A stretch of 64,000 nt of DNA, taken from positions 1 to 64,000 of the forward strand of contig CAZBPM010000023.1 of the NCBI GenBank assembly GCA_964493785.1, written 5' to 3'. Below are positions 47,585 to 58,675 of the stretch, piece by piece (position 1 is the first letter of the stretch; each line of letters starts with the position of its first letter). The notes beneath the pieces were generated by a model, which had not been told where the DNA came from, searched no databases, and saw only the letters and a list, made by a program, of their open reading frames with translations. This DNA comes from Hyphomicrobium_A sp964493785 (GTDB lineage: Bacteria > Pseudomonadota > Alphaproteobacteria > Rhizobiales > Hyphomicrobiaceae). The position numbers were made by a program, and so were the translations under genes.

Positions 47585-47863
47585 CTATCTTTCCGCCCGC
47601 GCGAAGACTTCCATAAGCTCGGCCACCTTTTGACGCTGCTCATGGGCATCGCCGCTGGCGATGGCATGCTCCACGCAATGCGCAACATGATCCCGCAGCA
47701 CCTCGTCCTCGACACGGCGAAGCGCGGCCCGTGCCGCGGAAAGCTGCGTCAGAATATCGATGCAGTAACGGTCTTCATCGATCATGCGGGCAATGCCGCG
47801 CACCTGCCCCTCGATGCGGCTGAGCCTTTTTAGGCAGGACGCCTTGGTTTTCGTTTGCATCAT
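47585..47863 (-). CDS. csoR: Copper-sensing repressor CsoR
   Basis: A 92-residue, all-helical DUF156 repressor. From the first Met, Cys34, His59 and Cys63 reproduce the C-x24-H-x3-C copper(I) site of CsoR, and LKRLSRIEGQVRGI is the family DNA-contact helix. Cu(I) binding releases DNA and turns on copper efflux. It diverges from copA across a 73-base gap that holds a palindromic operator. Two adjacent ATGs (47863, 47860) exist; the promoter position favours a leaderless start at the second. Confidence 0.92.
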   Translation of the reverse strand: MMQTKTKASCLKRLSRIEGQVRGIARMIDEDRYCIDILTQLSAARAALRRVEDEVLRDHVAHCVEHAIASGDAHEQRQKVAELMEVFARAER

Positions 47864-47866
47864 CGA

Positions 47867-47895
47867 TATATACCCCCCAGGGGTATCACGGTCAA
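47867..47895 (-). promoter_or_regulatory. csoR promoter with CsoR operator in its spacer
   Basis: On the minus strand -35 TTGACC (47890-47895), a 17-base spacer and -10 TATATA (47867-47872). Inside lies a perfect 7-3-7 palindrome ATACCCC-CCA-GGGGTAT (47870-47886), the TACCC/GGGTA form bound by CsoR-type repressors. Bound repressor would block the promoter directly and sits 50 bases before the copA ATG. Confidence 0.7.
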
Positions 47896-47936
47896 ATACC
47901 GCTCTCACCCGAGCGGCGCCCTGAACGGAGCTAGCG

Positions 47937-50318
<2,382 letters not shown>

Positions 50319-50326
50319 TCGTGTCT

Positions 50327-50397
50327 GGGTCCCCGCCTCCGCGGGAATAACGTCATGGGGAAGCAACCTCAGCATGGCGAGCTTTGCTCGCCATGCT
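50327..50397. repeat. REP-like palindromes after copA
   Basis: Two hairpins in tandem: CCCGC/GCGGG around 50331-50345 within a GGGTCCCCGC-type element common in Hyphomicrobiales intergenic DNA, then a perfect 12-base-pair stem with a TTT loop (50371-50382 with 50386-50397). The second could end copA transcription but has no U-tract. Confidence 0.5.
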
Positions 50398-50399
50398 CA

Positions 50400-50475
50400 G
50401 CGCCCAAGGGGCGCCGCGCCTAATGGCGCGGCCATCGACTCGCGCGGCACTCACCGCTCGACAAGCTTCTCTCCG
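50400..50475 (+). repeat. Gene-end repeat, copy B
   Basis: It aligns with the element at 47488-47566 over about 70 bases. Shared words in order are GGCCATC, CTCGCGCGGC or GTCGCGCGGC, CCGC and CAAGCTTC. It lies between the convergent ends of copA and the Spy-like gene. Confidence 0.55.
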
Positions 50476-50496
50476 CCCGTGTCGCAGAGAAGAGCT

Positions 50497-52035
50497 TTAC
50501 TGGCTCGGCATCGTATTGAAGCGAGCCTTCTGCTCATCGCTCAGCGAGTCATAGAAGCCCGTGAGCGCCGGCCGGATCTCGTTCATCGCCGTCACCGTCG
50601 CCTTCAGCCGCTTATCCATCGCGTCAAGTCGCGCCTCGGTCGAGCCCGGAACTGCCGACGGGCAGGTGCCCTGCAGCATCGCCGCCGCCTTCGCCGCAAC
50701 GTTGTCGAGCTGGTCGAGAGCATCCTTCTGCTTATCGTCCGGATCGACCGTGGCGATGATCTCCTGCGTCGGGACGTTGATGAACTCCTGGTTCTGGTTG
50801 GCGCACATCTGCGCGGGATTATCCGACTTGCCGCCACCCAGAGCGTCGAGCTTGGCGCGCTGATCCGACGACAGCGAGCTGTCGAACTTCGCCAGCGGCG
50901 CCCGCACGAGATCGAGACCCTGCACCATTGCGTCGAGCCGCTTCTGCAGCGCTTCGAGGCGGCCAACTGGAGTGAGCGGCGGCGAGTTGGGGCACGATGC
51001 CTTGAGGATGCTCTCTGCCTTGTTGGAAGCGGCCTCCAGCTCCTTGAGATCGGCAAGCTGGCTGCCGGTCGGACCGACGCTTGCCTGGATCTTATCGACC
51101 GGCAGGCCACTCACGCCCGGCGCGAAACCGGCGCACGTCGCCATCTCCGGATTGTTGCTGTCATCCGCGGCAACCGAGCCAGCAGGAGCTGACGGCTGCG
51201 ATGCAGACGAAGACGAGGAGTCTGCGTCGCCGCCGCCACTCGGCCCCGAGCTGTACACGTCCTGATGCGATTCACGTGCGTAGACGTAATTGTCGCTCGG
51301 CTGCGTCCACGCTGTCGCGCCATAGCCGCCCGACGGCCAAGCATACGCACCTTGCGGCCAGAACAGGCCACCCATGATGTAGTCGACGCCGTAGTTCCAG
51401 AACGGAGCCGTCCCTGCATAGGGCCACCACGCGAACGACCACATGTCACCCCAGGCGAACGGCCAGAACACGCGGCCGGCCCAGCCGAAGCGGCAGTTGT
51501 TGCAATTGAAATTGCGGGCGTTCCAGTTGTTGTTCCAGAACGCATTGTGGTCCCAGTGCCCGACGTTCACGGGCTGGTGCCAGTGGTTCCACTGCGCAAG
51601 GTCGTCGCGCCGGTCATCCCTGCGGTCGTCGCGCCGATCGTCGGCCGCGTTGCGATGGTCGTCGGGGCGGTTGTCATCCGGGTGCCGGTCGTCGGCATGG
51701 CGGTCGTCCGGCCGATTGTCATCGGCACGGCGGTCGTCTGCATGATTGTCGTCTGCACGATGGTCATCGGCGCGATGATCGTCAGCGCGGCGGTCATCAG
51801 CCCGGTGATCGTCCATGTGCATCTCGGGACGGGCCTCAGGCCTGAAATCTCTCATGCCGCCGCCAAAGTCGCGCATGCCACCGAAATGATCGCCGCCAAA
51901 TCCACCGCCAAAATGCCCGCCACCAAATCCGCCTCCGAAATGGCCGCCGCCGCCGCGCGCCGAGGCGTCCGTGGCAAGTCCGAGTGCGGTCAAGGAGACG
52001 GTTGCGGCGAGCGCAAGCGCGGTGCTGCGTATCAT
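50497..52035 (-). CDS. Exported Spy/CpxP-like protein with internal duplication
   Basis: A 512-residue secreted protein. After the signal peptide (STALALAATVSLTALGLATDASA) come Gly/Phe/His repeats (about 27-62), an extreme low-complexity region of RADD/RPDD/RRDD units (about 75-145), then a Trp/Asn/aromatic region (about 146-245) and a Ser/Pro linker. The C-terminal part is two similar modules of about 100 residues, each with two Cys and ending in an LTxxQ-like motif (LSSDQRAKLDAL and LSDEQKARFNTM), as in Spy/CpxP periplasmic chaperones. The start MIRSTALAL has GGAGGGACC upstream. Confidence 0.85.
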   Translation of the reverse strand: MIRSTALALAATVSLTALGLATDASARGGGGHFGGGFGGGHFGGGFGGDHFGGMRDFGGGMRDFRPEARPEMHMDDHRADDRRADDHRADDHRADDNHADDRRADDNRPDDRHADDRHPDDNRPDDHRNAADDRRDDRRDDRRDDLAQWNHWHQPVNVGHWDHNAFWNNNWNARNFNCNNCRFGWAGRVFWPFAWGDMWSFAWWPYAGTAPFWNYGVDYIMGGLFWPQGAYAWPSGGYGATAWTQPSDNYVYARESHQDVYSSGPSGGGDADSSSSSASQPSAPAGSVAADDSNNPEMATCAGFAPGVSGLPVDKIQASVGPTGSQLADLKELEAASNKAESILKASCPNSPPLTPVGRLEALQKRLDAMVQGLDLVRAPLAKFDSSLSSDQRAKLDALGGGKSDNPAQMCANQNQEFINVPTQEIIATVDPDDKQKDALDQLDNVAAKAAAMLQGTCPSAVPGSTEARLDAMDKRLKATVTAMNEIRPALTGFYDSLSDEQKARFNTMPSQ

Positions 52036-52365
52036 GAGGTCCCTCCAGGTATGACGCGTGTTGCCGGCTTTGCTGCCGGCTTCCGCTGGCTTGGATACCC
52101 GGGAAGTTATGACGAGAGGCTCAGCGCCGCGCCCCGACCTGCCGTCAGCACAAACAAAGGCTTCAGCCGGCGCAAACAAGTCTCACGGCCAGCGCAACGA
52201 CTTGTCAGGAGTTGCCTGTCGGCCGATTGGCTCTGCCCGCCGTGAACTATTTTAACGGGTACGTCGACATGCCACTGGTGATGTAGCCCCTCCGGCACGA
52301 TATGACGCTCCCCAACGGGCCCCTGCGCCGCTATTGATCCCGTAAACGGATCGCCGGGAGAGACG
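52036..52365. other. Divergent intergenic region
   Basis: 330 bases between the Spy-like gene and aguA. A weak minus-strand promoter CTGACA-N17-TGAGAC lies near 52192-52220, and a GCCGGC hairpin near 52069-52086. No small gene with a ribosome site is seen. Confidence 0.35.
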
Positions 52366-53388
52366 ATGCTGCCAGATTTGACCGAGACGACCACATCTGT
52401 GCCGCCCGAGTGGGCGCTGCTCAAGGGCATTTGGACCGCATGGCCGGCCAACGCCGACGAGTGGAACGGCGATCTCGACGCCCCGCGCCGTGACGTGGCC
52501 GCCCTGGTTCACGCCCTCAGCGAGGCCAACACCGTGCACCTGCTGGTCAACGGGCCGGAAGCGGAAGCTTCCGCGCGCGCCGCGCTCGCCGGCGCCGCCG
52601 AGATCGTTCAAGCGCGCTACGGTGACATCTGGCTCCGCGACACGGGTCCCATCTTCGCCCGCACGCACCTCGGCCCCGTCGCCCTGCGATTCGCCACCAA
52701 CAGCTGGGGCGGCAAATACGACCTCCCCGACGACGCGACGGTCGGCGACGAGATCGCGCGCATCGCCGACACGCCGATCAAGCGCTTCAGCTTCGTGCTC
52801 GAAGGCGGCGCCGTCGATCACGATGGCGAGGGCACGATCCTCACCACCCGGCAGACGCTCCTCAATCCCAACCGCAACGGCTGGACAAGAGAGCAGGCCG
52901 AAGCCGCACTTGCGGAGGCATTCGGTGCGCGCAAAGTCATCTGGATCGACGAGGGACTGAAGAACGACCACACCGACGGCCATGTCGACAACATCGCGCG
53001 CTTCGTCGGGCCGGGCCGCGTCGTGTGTCAGGCGCCGGCCGGCCCCGATGACCCCAATGCCGAAACGCTGGACGCTATCGCTCGCACGCTCGAGCAGGCG
53101 ACTGACGCGTCGGGCCGTACGCTCGAGGTGACGCGCATTCCCGGCGTCGGTCTCTACCGCAACGCGCTCGGCGAAGTCTCGCCGGCCTCGCACATGAACT
53201 TCGTCATCGCCAACAGCCTTGTCATCGTCCCGGTCTATGGAACGGCGACGCAGGAAGCCGCCTTGTCTGCCCTGCAGCAGGTGTTTCCCGACCACAAAGT
53301 CATCGGCGTACCCTCCAAAGGCCTGCTCGGTTGCGGTATGGCCGGTGGCGGATCGTTTCACTGCATCACGCAGCAGGAGCCGCGCTAA
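52366..53388 (+). CDS. aguA: Agmatine deiminase
   Basis: A 340-residue enzyme of the guanidino-group-modifying fold that turns agmatine into N-carbamoylputrescine and ammonia. Active-site motifs are WLRDTGPIF, LEGGAVDHDG, DHTDGHVDNIARF and the C-terminal nucleophile Cys in GGGSFHCITQQEPR. GGGAGAG precedes the ATG. The next gene, aguB, uses its product, so the pair makes putrescine; two long inverted repeats separate them. Confidence 0.95.
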   Translation: MLPDLTETTTSVPPEWALLKGIWTAWPANADEWNGDLDAPRRDVAALVHALSEANTVHLLVNGPEAEASARAALAGAAEIVQARYGDIWLRDTGPIFARTHLGPVALRFATNSWGGKYDLPDDATVGDEIARIADTPIKRFSFVLEGGAVDHDGEGTILTTRQTLLNPNRNGWTREQAEAALAEAFGARKVIWIDEGLKNDHTDGHVDNIARFVGPGRVVCQAPAGPDDPNAETLDAIARTLEQATDASGRTLEVTRIPGVGLYRNALGEVSPASHMNFVIANSLVIVPVYGTATQEAALSALQQVFPDHKVIGVPSKGLLGCGMAGGGSFHCITQQEPR

Positions 53389-53464
53389 CACGTGTGATGA
53401 TCGAGAAATTCGCCAGCACCGGCGGCGCAAGACGGAGCGAATTTCTCGATCTGAATCACACGTG
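53389..53464. repeat. Long inverted repeat IR1
   Basis: Left arm 53389-53413 pairs with right arm 53437-53464 over 24 base pairs (10 + 14), interrupted by a small internal loop, with a 23-base loop. It begins right at the aguA stop codon. There is no U-tract. Confidence 0.75.
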
Positions 53465-53481
53465 CAAGAAGGCAACCAATT

Positions 53482-53559
53482 CTAGTGTCCCCGATGACTC
53501 CGAAGTTCGCTCGGGACGCTAGCATCGAACTCTGGCGAACTTCGGAGTCGGGACACTAG
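53482..53559. repeat. Long inverted repeat IR2 ending at the aguB start
   Basis: Left arm 53482-53510 and right arm 53535-53559 pair over 24 base pairs (9 + 15) with four extra bases on the left, around a 24-base loop. The right arm abuts the aguB ATG at 53560 and contains the only ribosome-site-like bases (GGAG, GGGA), which the folded RNA would hide. Confidence 0.75.
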
Positions 53560-54420
53560 ATGGCCAACCGCACGCTTACCGTCGCCTCCATCCAGACTTG
53601 GTACGGCAACGACCTGCGCGACAACATCGCCAGGACGGAAGCATTCGTGCGCGAGGCAGCAAAGCAGGGCGCGCGGATCGTGCTGCCATCGGAGCTGTTC
53701 CAGGGCATCTACTTCTGCACGCGCCAGGATCCTAAGTGGTTCAACACGGCGCATCCCGTAAACGAGCATCCGTGCGTGCTCTCACTAAAGAAGCTCGCCG
53801 CCGAGTTGAATATCGTCGTCCCGATCTCGTTCTTCGAGAAGGACGGCCCGCGCTATTACAATTCCATCGCCATCGCCGACACCGACGGCGAGATCCTCGG
53901 CGTCTATCGCAAGAGCCACATCCCCGATGGCCCCGGCTATCAGGAGAAGTACTATTTCCGCCCCGGGGACACCGGCTTCAAGACCTGGAAAACCAAGGCA
54001 GGCCATATCGGCGTTGGCATCTGTTGGGACCAGTGGTTCCCCGAGTGCGCGCGCGCCATGGCGCTCGCCGGCGCCGAAGTGCTGTTTTATCCGACCGCGA
54101 TCGGCTCCGAGCCGTATGACACCGCACTCGACACCCACCTGCAGTGGCAGCGCGCCATGCAGGGCCACGCCGTATCCAACGCCGTGCCGATCGTCGCCGC
54201 CAATCGCATTGGACTGGAGGAGAACGACGGCGCGCAGCAGCGGTTTTACGGACACTCATTCATCGCCGATCACCGCGGCGAGCTGGTCGAGACCATCGGC
54301 GCGCACAAGGAAGGCGTTCTCGTGCACGCGTTCGACCTCGACGAGATCGAGAGCTATCGCGCCGACTGGGGCTTCTTCCGCGACCGGCGCACCGACCTCT
54401 ACGCCAAGAGCATCATCTAG
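53560..54420 (+). CDS. aguB: N-carbamoylputrescine amidase
   Basis: A 286-residue nitrilase-family amidase that releases putrescine, CO2 and ammonia from N-carbamoylputrescine. The catalytic Glu (LPSELFQG), Lys (YRKSHIP) and Cys (GICWDQWFPE) are all present, and GYQEKYYF is typical of AguB. Length is normal. The ATG follows IR2 directly, without a free ribosome site. Its 3' end overlaps the convergent oxidase gene by 4 bases. Confidence 0.94.
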   Translation: MANRTLTVASIQTWYGNDLRDNIARTEAFVREAAKQGARIVLPSELFQGIYFCTRQDPKWFNTAHPVNEHPCVLSLKKLAAELNIVVPISFFEKDGPRYYNSIAIADTDGEILGVYRKSHIPDGPGYQEKYYFRPGDTGFKTWKTKAGHIGVGICWDQWFPECARAMALAGAEVLFYPTAIGSEPYDTALDTHLQWQRAMQGHAVSNAVPIVAANRIGLEENDGAQQRFYGHSFIADHRGELVETIGAHKEGVLVHAFDLDEIESYRADWGFFRDRRTDLYAKSII

Positions 54421-55892
54421 CTGGCGCTCGTAAGCAGCTCCGCGAAATATCCCGACAGCAGCCGGTCGTTTGGGTCACGCTCGCGGCGCGCGCGTGCGAA
54501 CTCGTTCCAGCGCTCGCCGAACGCCTTGGCCACGTGCGCCGCCGTCAGATGCTTCGTCTGATTGAACAGCGGATGGCCGCCGCGCGCACTGGCAAATTCG
54601 TTGAACGCCTTGAGGAACTCGTCCCATCCAGGACCTCCGGTGGAAACCGGATCGATACTGATAGCCGGCGCGTCGTGCGTGAACGACAGCAGCGCGTTCT
54701 TATCGGCCACCATCCGATAGCCGACAGCCGGCAGATCGCAGCGAAAGCCCGTCCGCGCTTCGTGCGCCGCGCAGAACCGCACGTAATCTTCAAACACATC
54801 GAAGAACTTGTCTTCGTCGAACGACCACATCGAGAAAACGAACTTGTACGGCCCAGGCTTGTCGACATGCCGAACGATCTGGAGATGCGGCCGGGTAGCC
54901 TTCCCGCCGACAACCCTGCTCATCCCGCGACGGATCATAAAATCATAGACCGCACGCACGCGATGCTCGACCGCCCGGTTCGGCGCCGACCGCGCGATGA
55001 GAATGGTGAACATCGGCCCGAGCTTGCGCCAGAAGGCATTGCGCACCCGCCAGCCGCCCGACGACGTCGGCTTTACGCCGGTAAGCTCGTGTCGTTCCTC
55101 CAGCAGAATCCGTTGTGAAGCCGGATAGAAGTACATCATCAACGCCTTTCGCTCGGCGACGAGCTTGGGCACCTCCGCACGGAACGCATCGACCGTGAGA
55201 ACGCGATGCCGCGCACAGACCGCGGTCATCGGTTTGGTCCGCAGCGTCACCTCGACGATCACGCCGAGCAGCCCGTAGCTCGAACGCAGCAGCCGCATCT
55301 CCTGAGCGTGCTCGATCTCGTTGTAGCTGACGACGCTTCCGTCCGGCCGAACCAGCTTCACCCCCGAGACGAACGAGCTCACCTGCCCCCAGTGCGACGT
55401 GCCGATGAGCGATGAATCTTTCGTCGCCGCGCACGCCACCGCGCCGAGCGCGACATTGCCGATCTCGGTATTTATGTGGAATTGCTTGTCGTGCCGCGCC
55501 AGCTCTTCCGCAACATCGATGTAGAGAGCTCCGGCCTCGGCCGTGACCTGGTCGTGCCCGATCTCGATGATCCGCGTCATGCCCGTCATGTCGAGCATCG
55601 TGCCGCCGATATCGGCGGAGCAAGGCGCCGGCGAATGCAGCTTGCCAACCGCTCGCACCGGCGAGGGATATGCCAGCGTGTCCGCCACCACGCGCACCAC
55701 GTCATCGATCGTCGCCGGACGCACGACCACGGCCGGCCGATAGGTCACGCCGCCTTCCCAATTGGTGATTTCGGAGCTGATCGCCGGAGCGGCCTGCGGC
55801 GCTCGCTGCGCAACGAACGCCGAATGAGCTGCAAGTTTCGCCAAGACCGCAAGCTGCGAGCCCATAGCCAACTGAGGCACCCTTGACTTCAT
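54417..55892 (-). CDS. FAD-linked oxidase (sugar-lactone oxidase type)
   Basis: A 491-residue flavoprotein with an N-terminal PCMH FAD domain (about 55-230; VVVRPATIDDVVRVVADT, RAVGKLHSPAPCS, IGNVALGAVACAATK) and a C-terminal domain like that of aldonolactone oxidases (HLTAAHVAKAFGERW). The His that often binds FAD covalently may be in GKLHS. Relatives oxidise sugar lactones or alditols; the substrate is unknown. The N-terminus might be a signal or anchor (LAVLAKLAAHSAFVA). The start MKSRVPQL is preferred; a Met 7 codons earlier exists. Confidence 0.82.
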   Translation of the reverse strand: MKSRVPQLAMGSQLAVLAKLAAHSAFVAQRAPQAAPAISSEITNWEGGVTYRPAVVVRPATIDDVVRVVADTLAYPSPVRAVGKLHSPAPCSADIGGTMLDMTGMTRIIEIGHDQVTAEAGALYIDVAEELARHDKQFHINTEIGNVALGAVACAATKDSSLIGTSHWGQVSSFVSGVKLVRPDGSVVSYNEIEHAQEMRLLRSSYGLLGVIVEVTLRTKPMTAVCARHRVLTVDAFRAEVPKLVAERKALMMYFYPASQRILLEERHELTGVKPTSSGGWRVRNAFWRKLGPMFTILIARSAPNRAVEHRVRAVYDFMIRRGMSRVVGGKATRPHLQIVRHVDKPGPYKFVFSMWSFDEDKFFDVFEDYVRFCAAHEARTGFRCDLPAVGYRMVADKNALLSFTHDAPAISIDPVSTGGPGWDEFLKAFNEFASARGGHPLFNQTKHLTAAHVAKAFGERWNEFARARRERDPNDRLLSGYFAELLTSAS

Positions 55893-55963
55893 GCGCAGCC
55901 CCCGGCCCCGCAAATATGCAAAGGCACCCTCAAATCGATGCTAGCTGGCTTTTGTTGTCGAGG

Positions 55964-57115
55964 CTACTTCGCCATCCGCTGGCCGATCACGATCAGCCGC
56001 GCCACCCGCTCTGCCGCATTCTGCAGATTCTCGCGCGATTTCGCGATCGCATCCTCGAGCTTCATGGGATTAGCGGTTGCCGCTTCCAGGCCATCGATGC
56101 CGTGGGCGAATACGCCGCTGGCGTCATCAGACAGGCCGCCACCGATGGCGACGACCGGCACCCCGTGCTTGCGCGCGGCCGCCGCGACGCCCGATGGGGT
56201 CTTGCCGAAAGCCGTCTGGAAGTCGACACGGCCTTCACCGGTCACTGCCAGCGCCGCGCCCTGCATCTGGTCCTCGAGTTTTGTAGCCGCCACGACCAGC
56301 TCGATACCGCGCTTCAATTCGGCGTTGGTGAATGCCATGAGGCCAGCCCCGATGCCGCCGCCCGCACCCGCTCCCGGCCGATCCGCCACATCCACACCGA
56401 TGCTGCGTTTGATCACGCGCGCGAAGTGTTCGAGGTTCTTGTCGAGCCGCTCGACCATCTCCGGCGTCGCGCCCTTCTGCGGGCCATAGACGCGCGAGGC
56501 GCCCTTTTCGCCGCACAGCGGATTGGTGACGTCGCAAGCGACGCTGACGCGCACCTTGGCCAGGCCAGGGTTCACCATCGACATGTCGATCGCATGCAGC
56601 TGGTCGAGGTCCCCGCCCGCAATCAGATCGTGGATCGGCGCGCCGCCAAAGCTGATGAAGCGCACGCCCAGCGCCTGCGCCAGACCGGCGCCCCCGTCGT
56701 TCGTCGCCGAGCCGCCGATGCCCAGAATGATCTCGTCGACACCGCGCGCGATCGCGTCCGCGATCAATTCGCCCGTGCCGTAGGTCGACGCCAGCAGCGG
56801 ATTGCGCGCCTCCCGTGCAACCAGCGGCAGACCCGACGCTTCCGCCATCTCGATGACGGCCGTCTTGCCGTCGCCCAACAGACCATAGGACGCGAGAACC
56901 TTCGCCCCCATCGGCCCGGAAACTTCGACTTGAACGATCTCGCCGCCGGTCGCATCGACCAGCGACTTCACCGTGCCCTCGCCGCCGTCCGCCATCGGGA
57001 CCTTGACGTACGTGGCGTCTGGCCAGACCCGCTTCAGGCCAGCTTCGATCTCGGTCGCAACTTCGAGGGAGGTCAGGCTTTCTTTGAACGAGTCGGGAGC
57101 GATGACGATCTTCAT
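55964..57115 (-). CDS. glxK: Glycerate 2-kinase (GlxK/GarK family)
   Basis: A 383-residue kinase phosphorylating D-glycerate, linking glyoxylate metabolism to glycolysis. Family motifs are the N-terminal IVIAPDSFKESLTS, PMADGGEGTV, GIGGSATNDGGAGLAQALG and GAGAGGGIGAGL. It belongs to the GlxK/GarK type, not the MOFRL-type kinase used in the serine cycle of methylotrophs. It may act with the glyoxylate-reductase-like gene at 41138, though they are far apart. Confidence 0.93.
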   Translation of the reverse strand: MKIVIAPDSFKESLTSLEVATEIEAGLKRVWPDATYVKVPMADGGEGTVKSLVDATGGEIVQVEVSGPMGAKVLASYGLLGDGKTAVIEMAEASGLPLVAREARNPLLASTYGTGELIADAIARGVDEIILGIGGSATNDGGAGLAQALGVRFISFGGAPIHDLIAGGDLDQLHAIDMSMVNPGLAKVRVSVACDVTNPLCGEKGASRVYGPQKGATPEMVERLDKNLEHFARVIKRSIGVDVADRPGAGAGGGIGAGLMAFTNAELKRGIELVVAATKLEDQMQGAALAVTGEGRVDFQTAFGKTPSGVAAAARKHGVPVVAIGGGLSDDASGVFAHGIDGLEAATANPMKLEDAIAKSRENLQNAAERVARLIVIGQRMAK

Positions 57116-57300
57116 TTCGCACTTCTTCTGACGGACGCTCTCGCGCCAACGGCTAGTTGGCCGAAGGATACTGGGAAAGCCCGCACTGTGTCGCGCGCTT
57201 GATTAAAGTTGAATTCTTTCAGGCAGGGTGGCGGGAATGCCATCATCCCTCATGGTTAAGGATAGCCGAGAATTGGGTGCGTTGCAGGGCGATCGGGGGC

Positions 57301-57984
57301 TCACGCCACGCGACGGACCGCTCCCCCGAGCTCCTGGATGGCGTCCGACTCTACCAGATGGACCCCGGGAGCCCCCAGCTCGGCGCACGCGAGCATCGCC
57401 CGCGCGACGGTTTTAGTGTGTATTGCCCGATACTTGCGGACAGGGCCGACCATCAGAGGCCCCACCACGGCGAGGACCCTGTTGGCTACCCGTTCGGCCA
57501 GCCGGTACTCGTCACGCGCCCCAGCCAGCAACGATGGGCGCAGAATGTACGTCGACCGCAGGCCCGCCCCCGCCACTCCAGCCTCCATCTGACCCTTGGT
57601 GCTGAGATAGACGCTCCGCGCCTGGCTGTTGGCGTCGACCGAGCTGATCACAACGAACGTCGCCGCCTGGTTATGCGCCGCCCATCGCGCCAGGGCGACC
57701 GGCAGATCCCTGTCGACCGCCTGGAACGCCGCCGTGGAGCCGGCCTTCTTCTGGGTCGTGCCGACGCAGCAGAACACGGCGTCTAGGTCCTCGCCGGCTT
57801 GCAGCGCGGGCAGGTCCGCGAAATCGACGACCCTCTCGTCAACGGCGGGAAGTCCACCGTACTCCGTCCTGCGATGGTGGAGGATGACGATCTTGTCGTA
57901 CCGCTGCGCCGCGACGAGCAACGGCACCAGCTGGCGCCCAATCGCGCCTGTTGAACCGACGATCACCGCCGTGCGTTGTGACAT
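57301..57984 (-). CDS. NAD(P)-binding SDR-like protein (HTATIP2/TIP30 type)
   Basis: A 227-residue atypical short-chain dehydrogenase. The N-terminal nucleotide motif is VIVGSTGAIGRQLVPLL, followed by CCVGTTQKKAGS, ISSVDANSQARSVYLSTKGQME (an S-Y-x3-K-like set) and LRPSLLAGARDEYRLAE, as in the HTATIP2 group. It could be a reductase or a redox-sensing protein. Monocistronic. The 185-base gap to glxK contains nothing I recognise. Confidence 0.85.
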   Translation of the reverse strand: MSQRTAVIVGSTGAIGRQLVPLLVAAQRYDKIVILHHRRTEYGGLPAVDERVVDFADLPALQAGEDLDAVFCCVGTTQKKAGSTAAFQAVDRDLPVALARWAAHNQAATFVVISSVDANSQARSVYLSTKGQMEAGVAGAGLRSTYILRPSLLAGARDEYRLAERVANRVLAVVGPLMVGPVRKYRAIHTKTVARAMLACAELGAPGVHLVESDAIQELGGAVRRVA

Positions 57985-58096
57985 CAGCTCTGACCCGTCC
58001 TAATCGATAGACCGCTCGCCATCGTATATCGGTCCACGCCCACTGCGTTCATGGCAATATATGCCGATCTATAGGACTGCATCGGAAGGTTTTGCC

Positions 58097-58336
58097 GTGA
58101 GCACGTACACCGTCCGCCAGGGAAGACGCTACCAGGCCACCATCACGCTCGGGTTCGTCGAAAGCTTCGCAGGCAACGATATCATCGCCGACCGGCTTCG
58201 GCAGGCTGGCTTTGCAGACGTAAGTGTCGAGGGCACCGGCGCCTTGCGCTACGCGGCAGGTGTTTGGCCCGGCGACGATGCGACAGCCGAATTGCCGGAG
58301 CAGATAACTGCGGTAACAGAAATTGAAGCCGCGTAG
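58097..58336 (+). CDS. Small conserved-looking hypothetical protein, 79 aa
   Basis: A 79-residue soluble protein starting at GTG (VSTYTVRQGRRYQATITLGF), with GGAAGG about 8 bases upstream. The alternation of strands and a helix (NDIIADRLRQAGFADVSVEG) suggests a small alpha/beta fold. No family was recognised with confidence. It stands alone, with divergent and same-strand neighbours. Confidence 0.6.
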   Translation: MSTYTVRQGRRYQATITLGFVESFAGNDIIADRLRQAGFADVSVEGTGALRYAAGVWPGDDATAELPEQITAVTEIEAA

Positions 58337-58675
58337 CGGCACGTCTGCACCTGACTAAGGAATGGGCATCACGCTCAGCCAACGCCCAATTACGCAGACC
58401 ACGGATAATACATGCTCTTTCGTTCCGTGAAGCAGCGAGCGTTTTTCGTGGCGCGCCCTATCCCGTCGTAAAACCACGAAAGTTTATTGCCTGACAGAGA
58501 ACTCAATCGCTCTATTGTCTAATAGGCACGGGGCTTGCTTTGCTGGTCTCAAGTGGCAGAATAAATGTACCGAGCGGGAAGGTACCAGCATCCGCAAAAC
58601 GCCGTTCCCGCCGACATCGACGCGCTTGGCGCGGCGAGCACGACGGCTGGGTCGCCACGAGAGGGATTGGGAAGC
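58337..58675. other. Intergenic with a promoter candidate
   Basis: 339 bases between the 79-residue gene and the second NTF2-like gene. Apart from the promoter candidate at 58491-58518 and a small palindrome CTATT-GTCT-AATAG (58512-58525) I see nothing. Confidence 0.4.
58491..58518 (+). promoter_or_regulatory. Promoter candidate for NTF2-like paralog 2
   Basis: -35 CTGACA (58491-58496), a 16-base spacer, -10 TATTGT (58513-58518). The leader to the ATG would be about 150 bases. The palindrome CTATT-GTCT-AATAG overlaps the -10. Confidence 0.4.

Noticed and set aside
52252..53475. 407-codon minus-strand frame opposite aguA
   Set aside because: aguA has all its active-site motifs on the plus strand; the antisense frame shows no domain.
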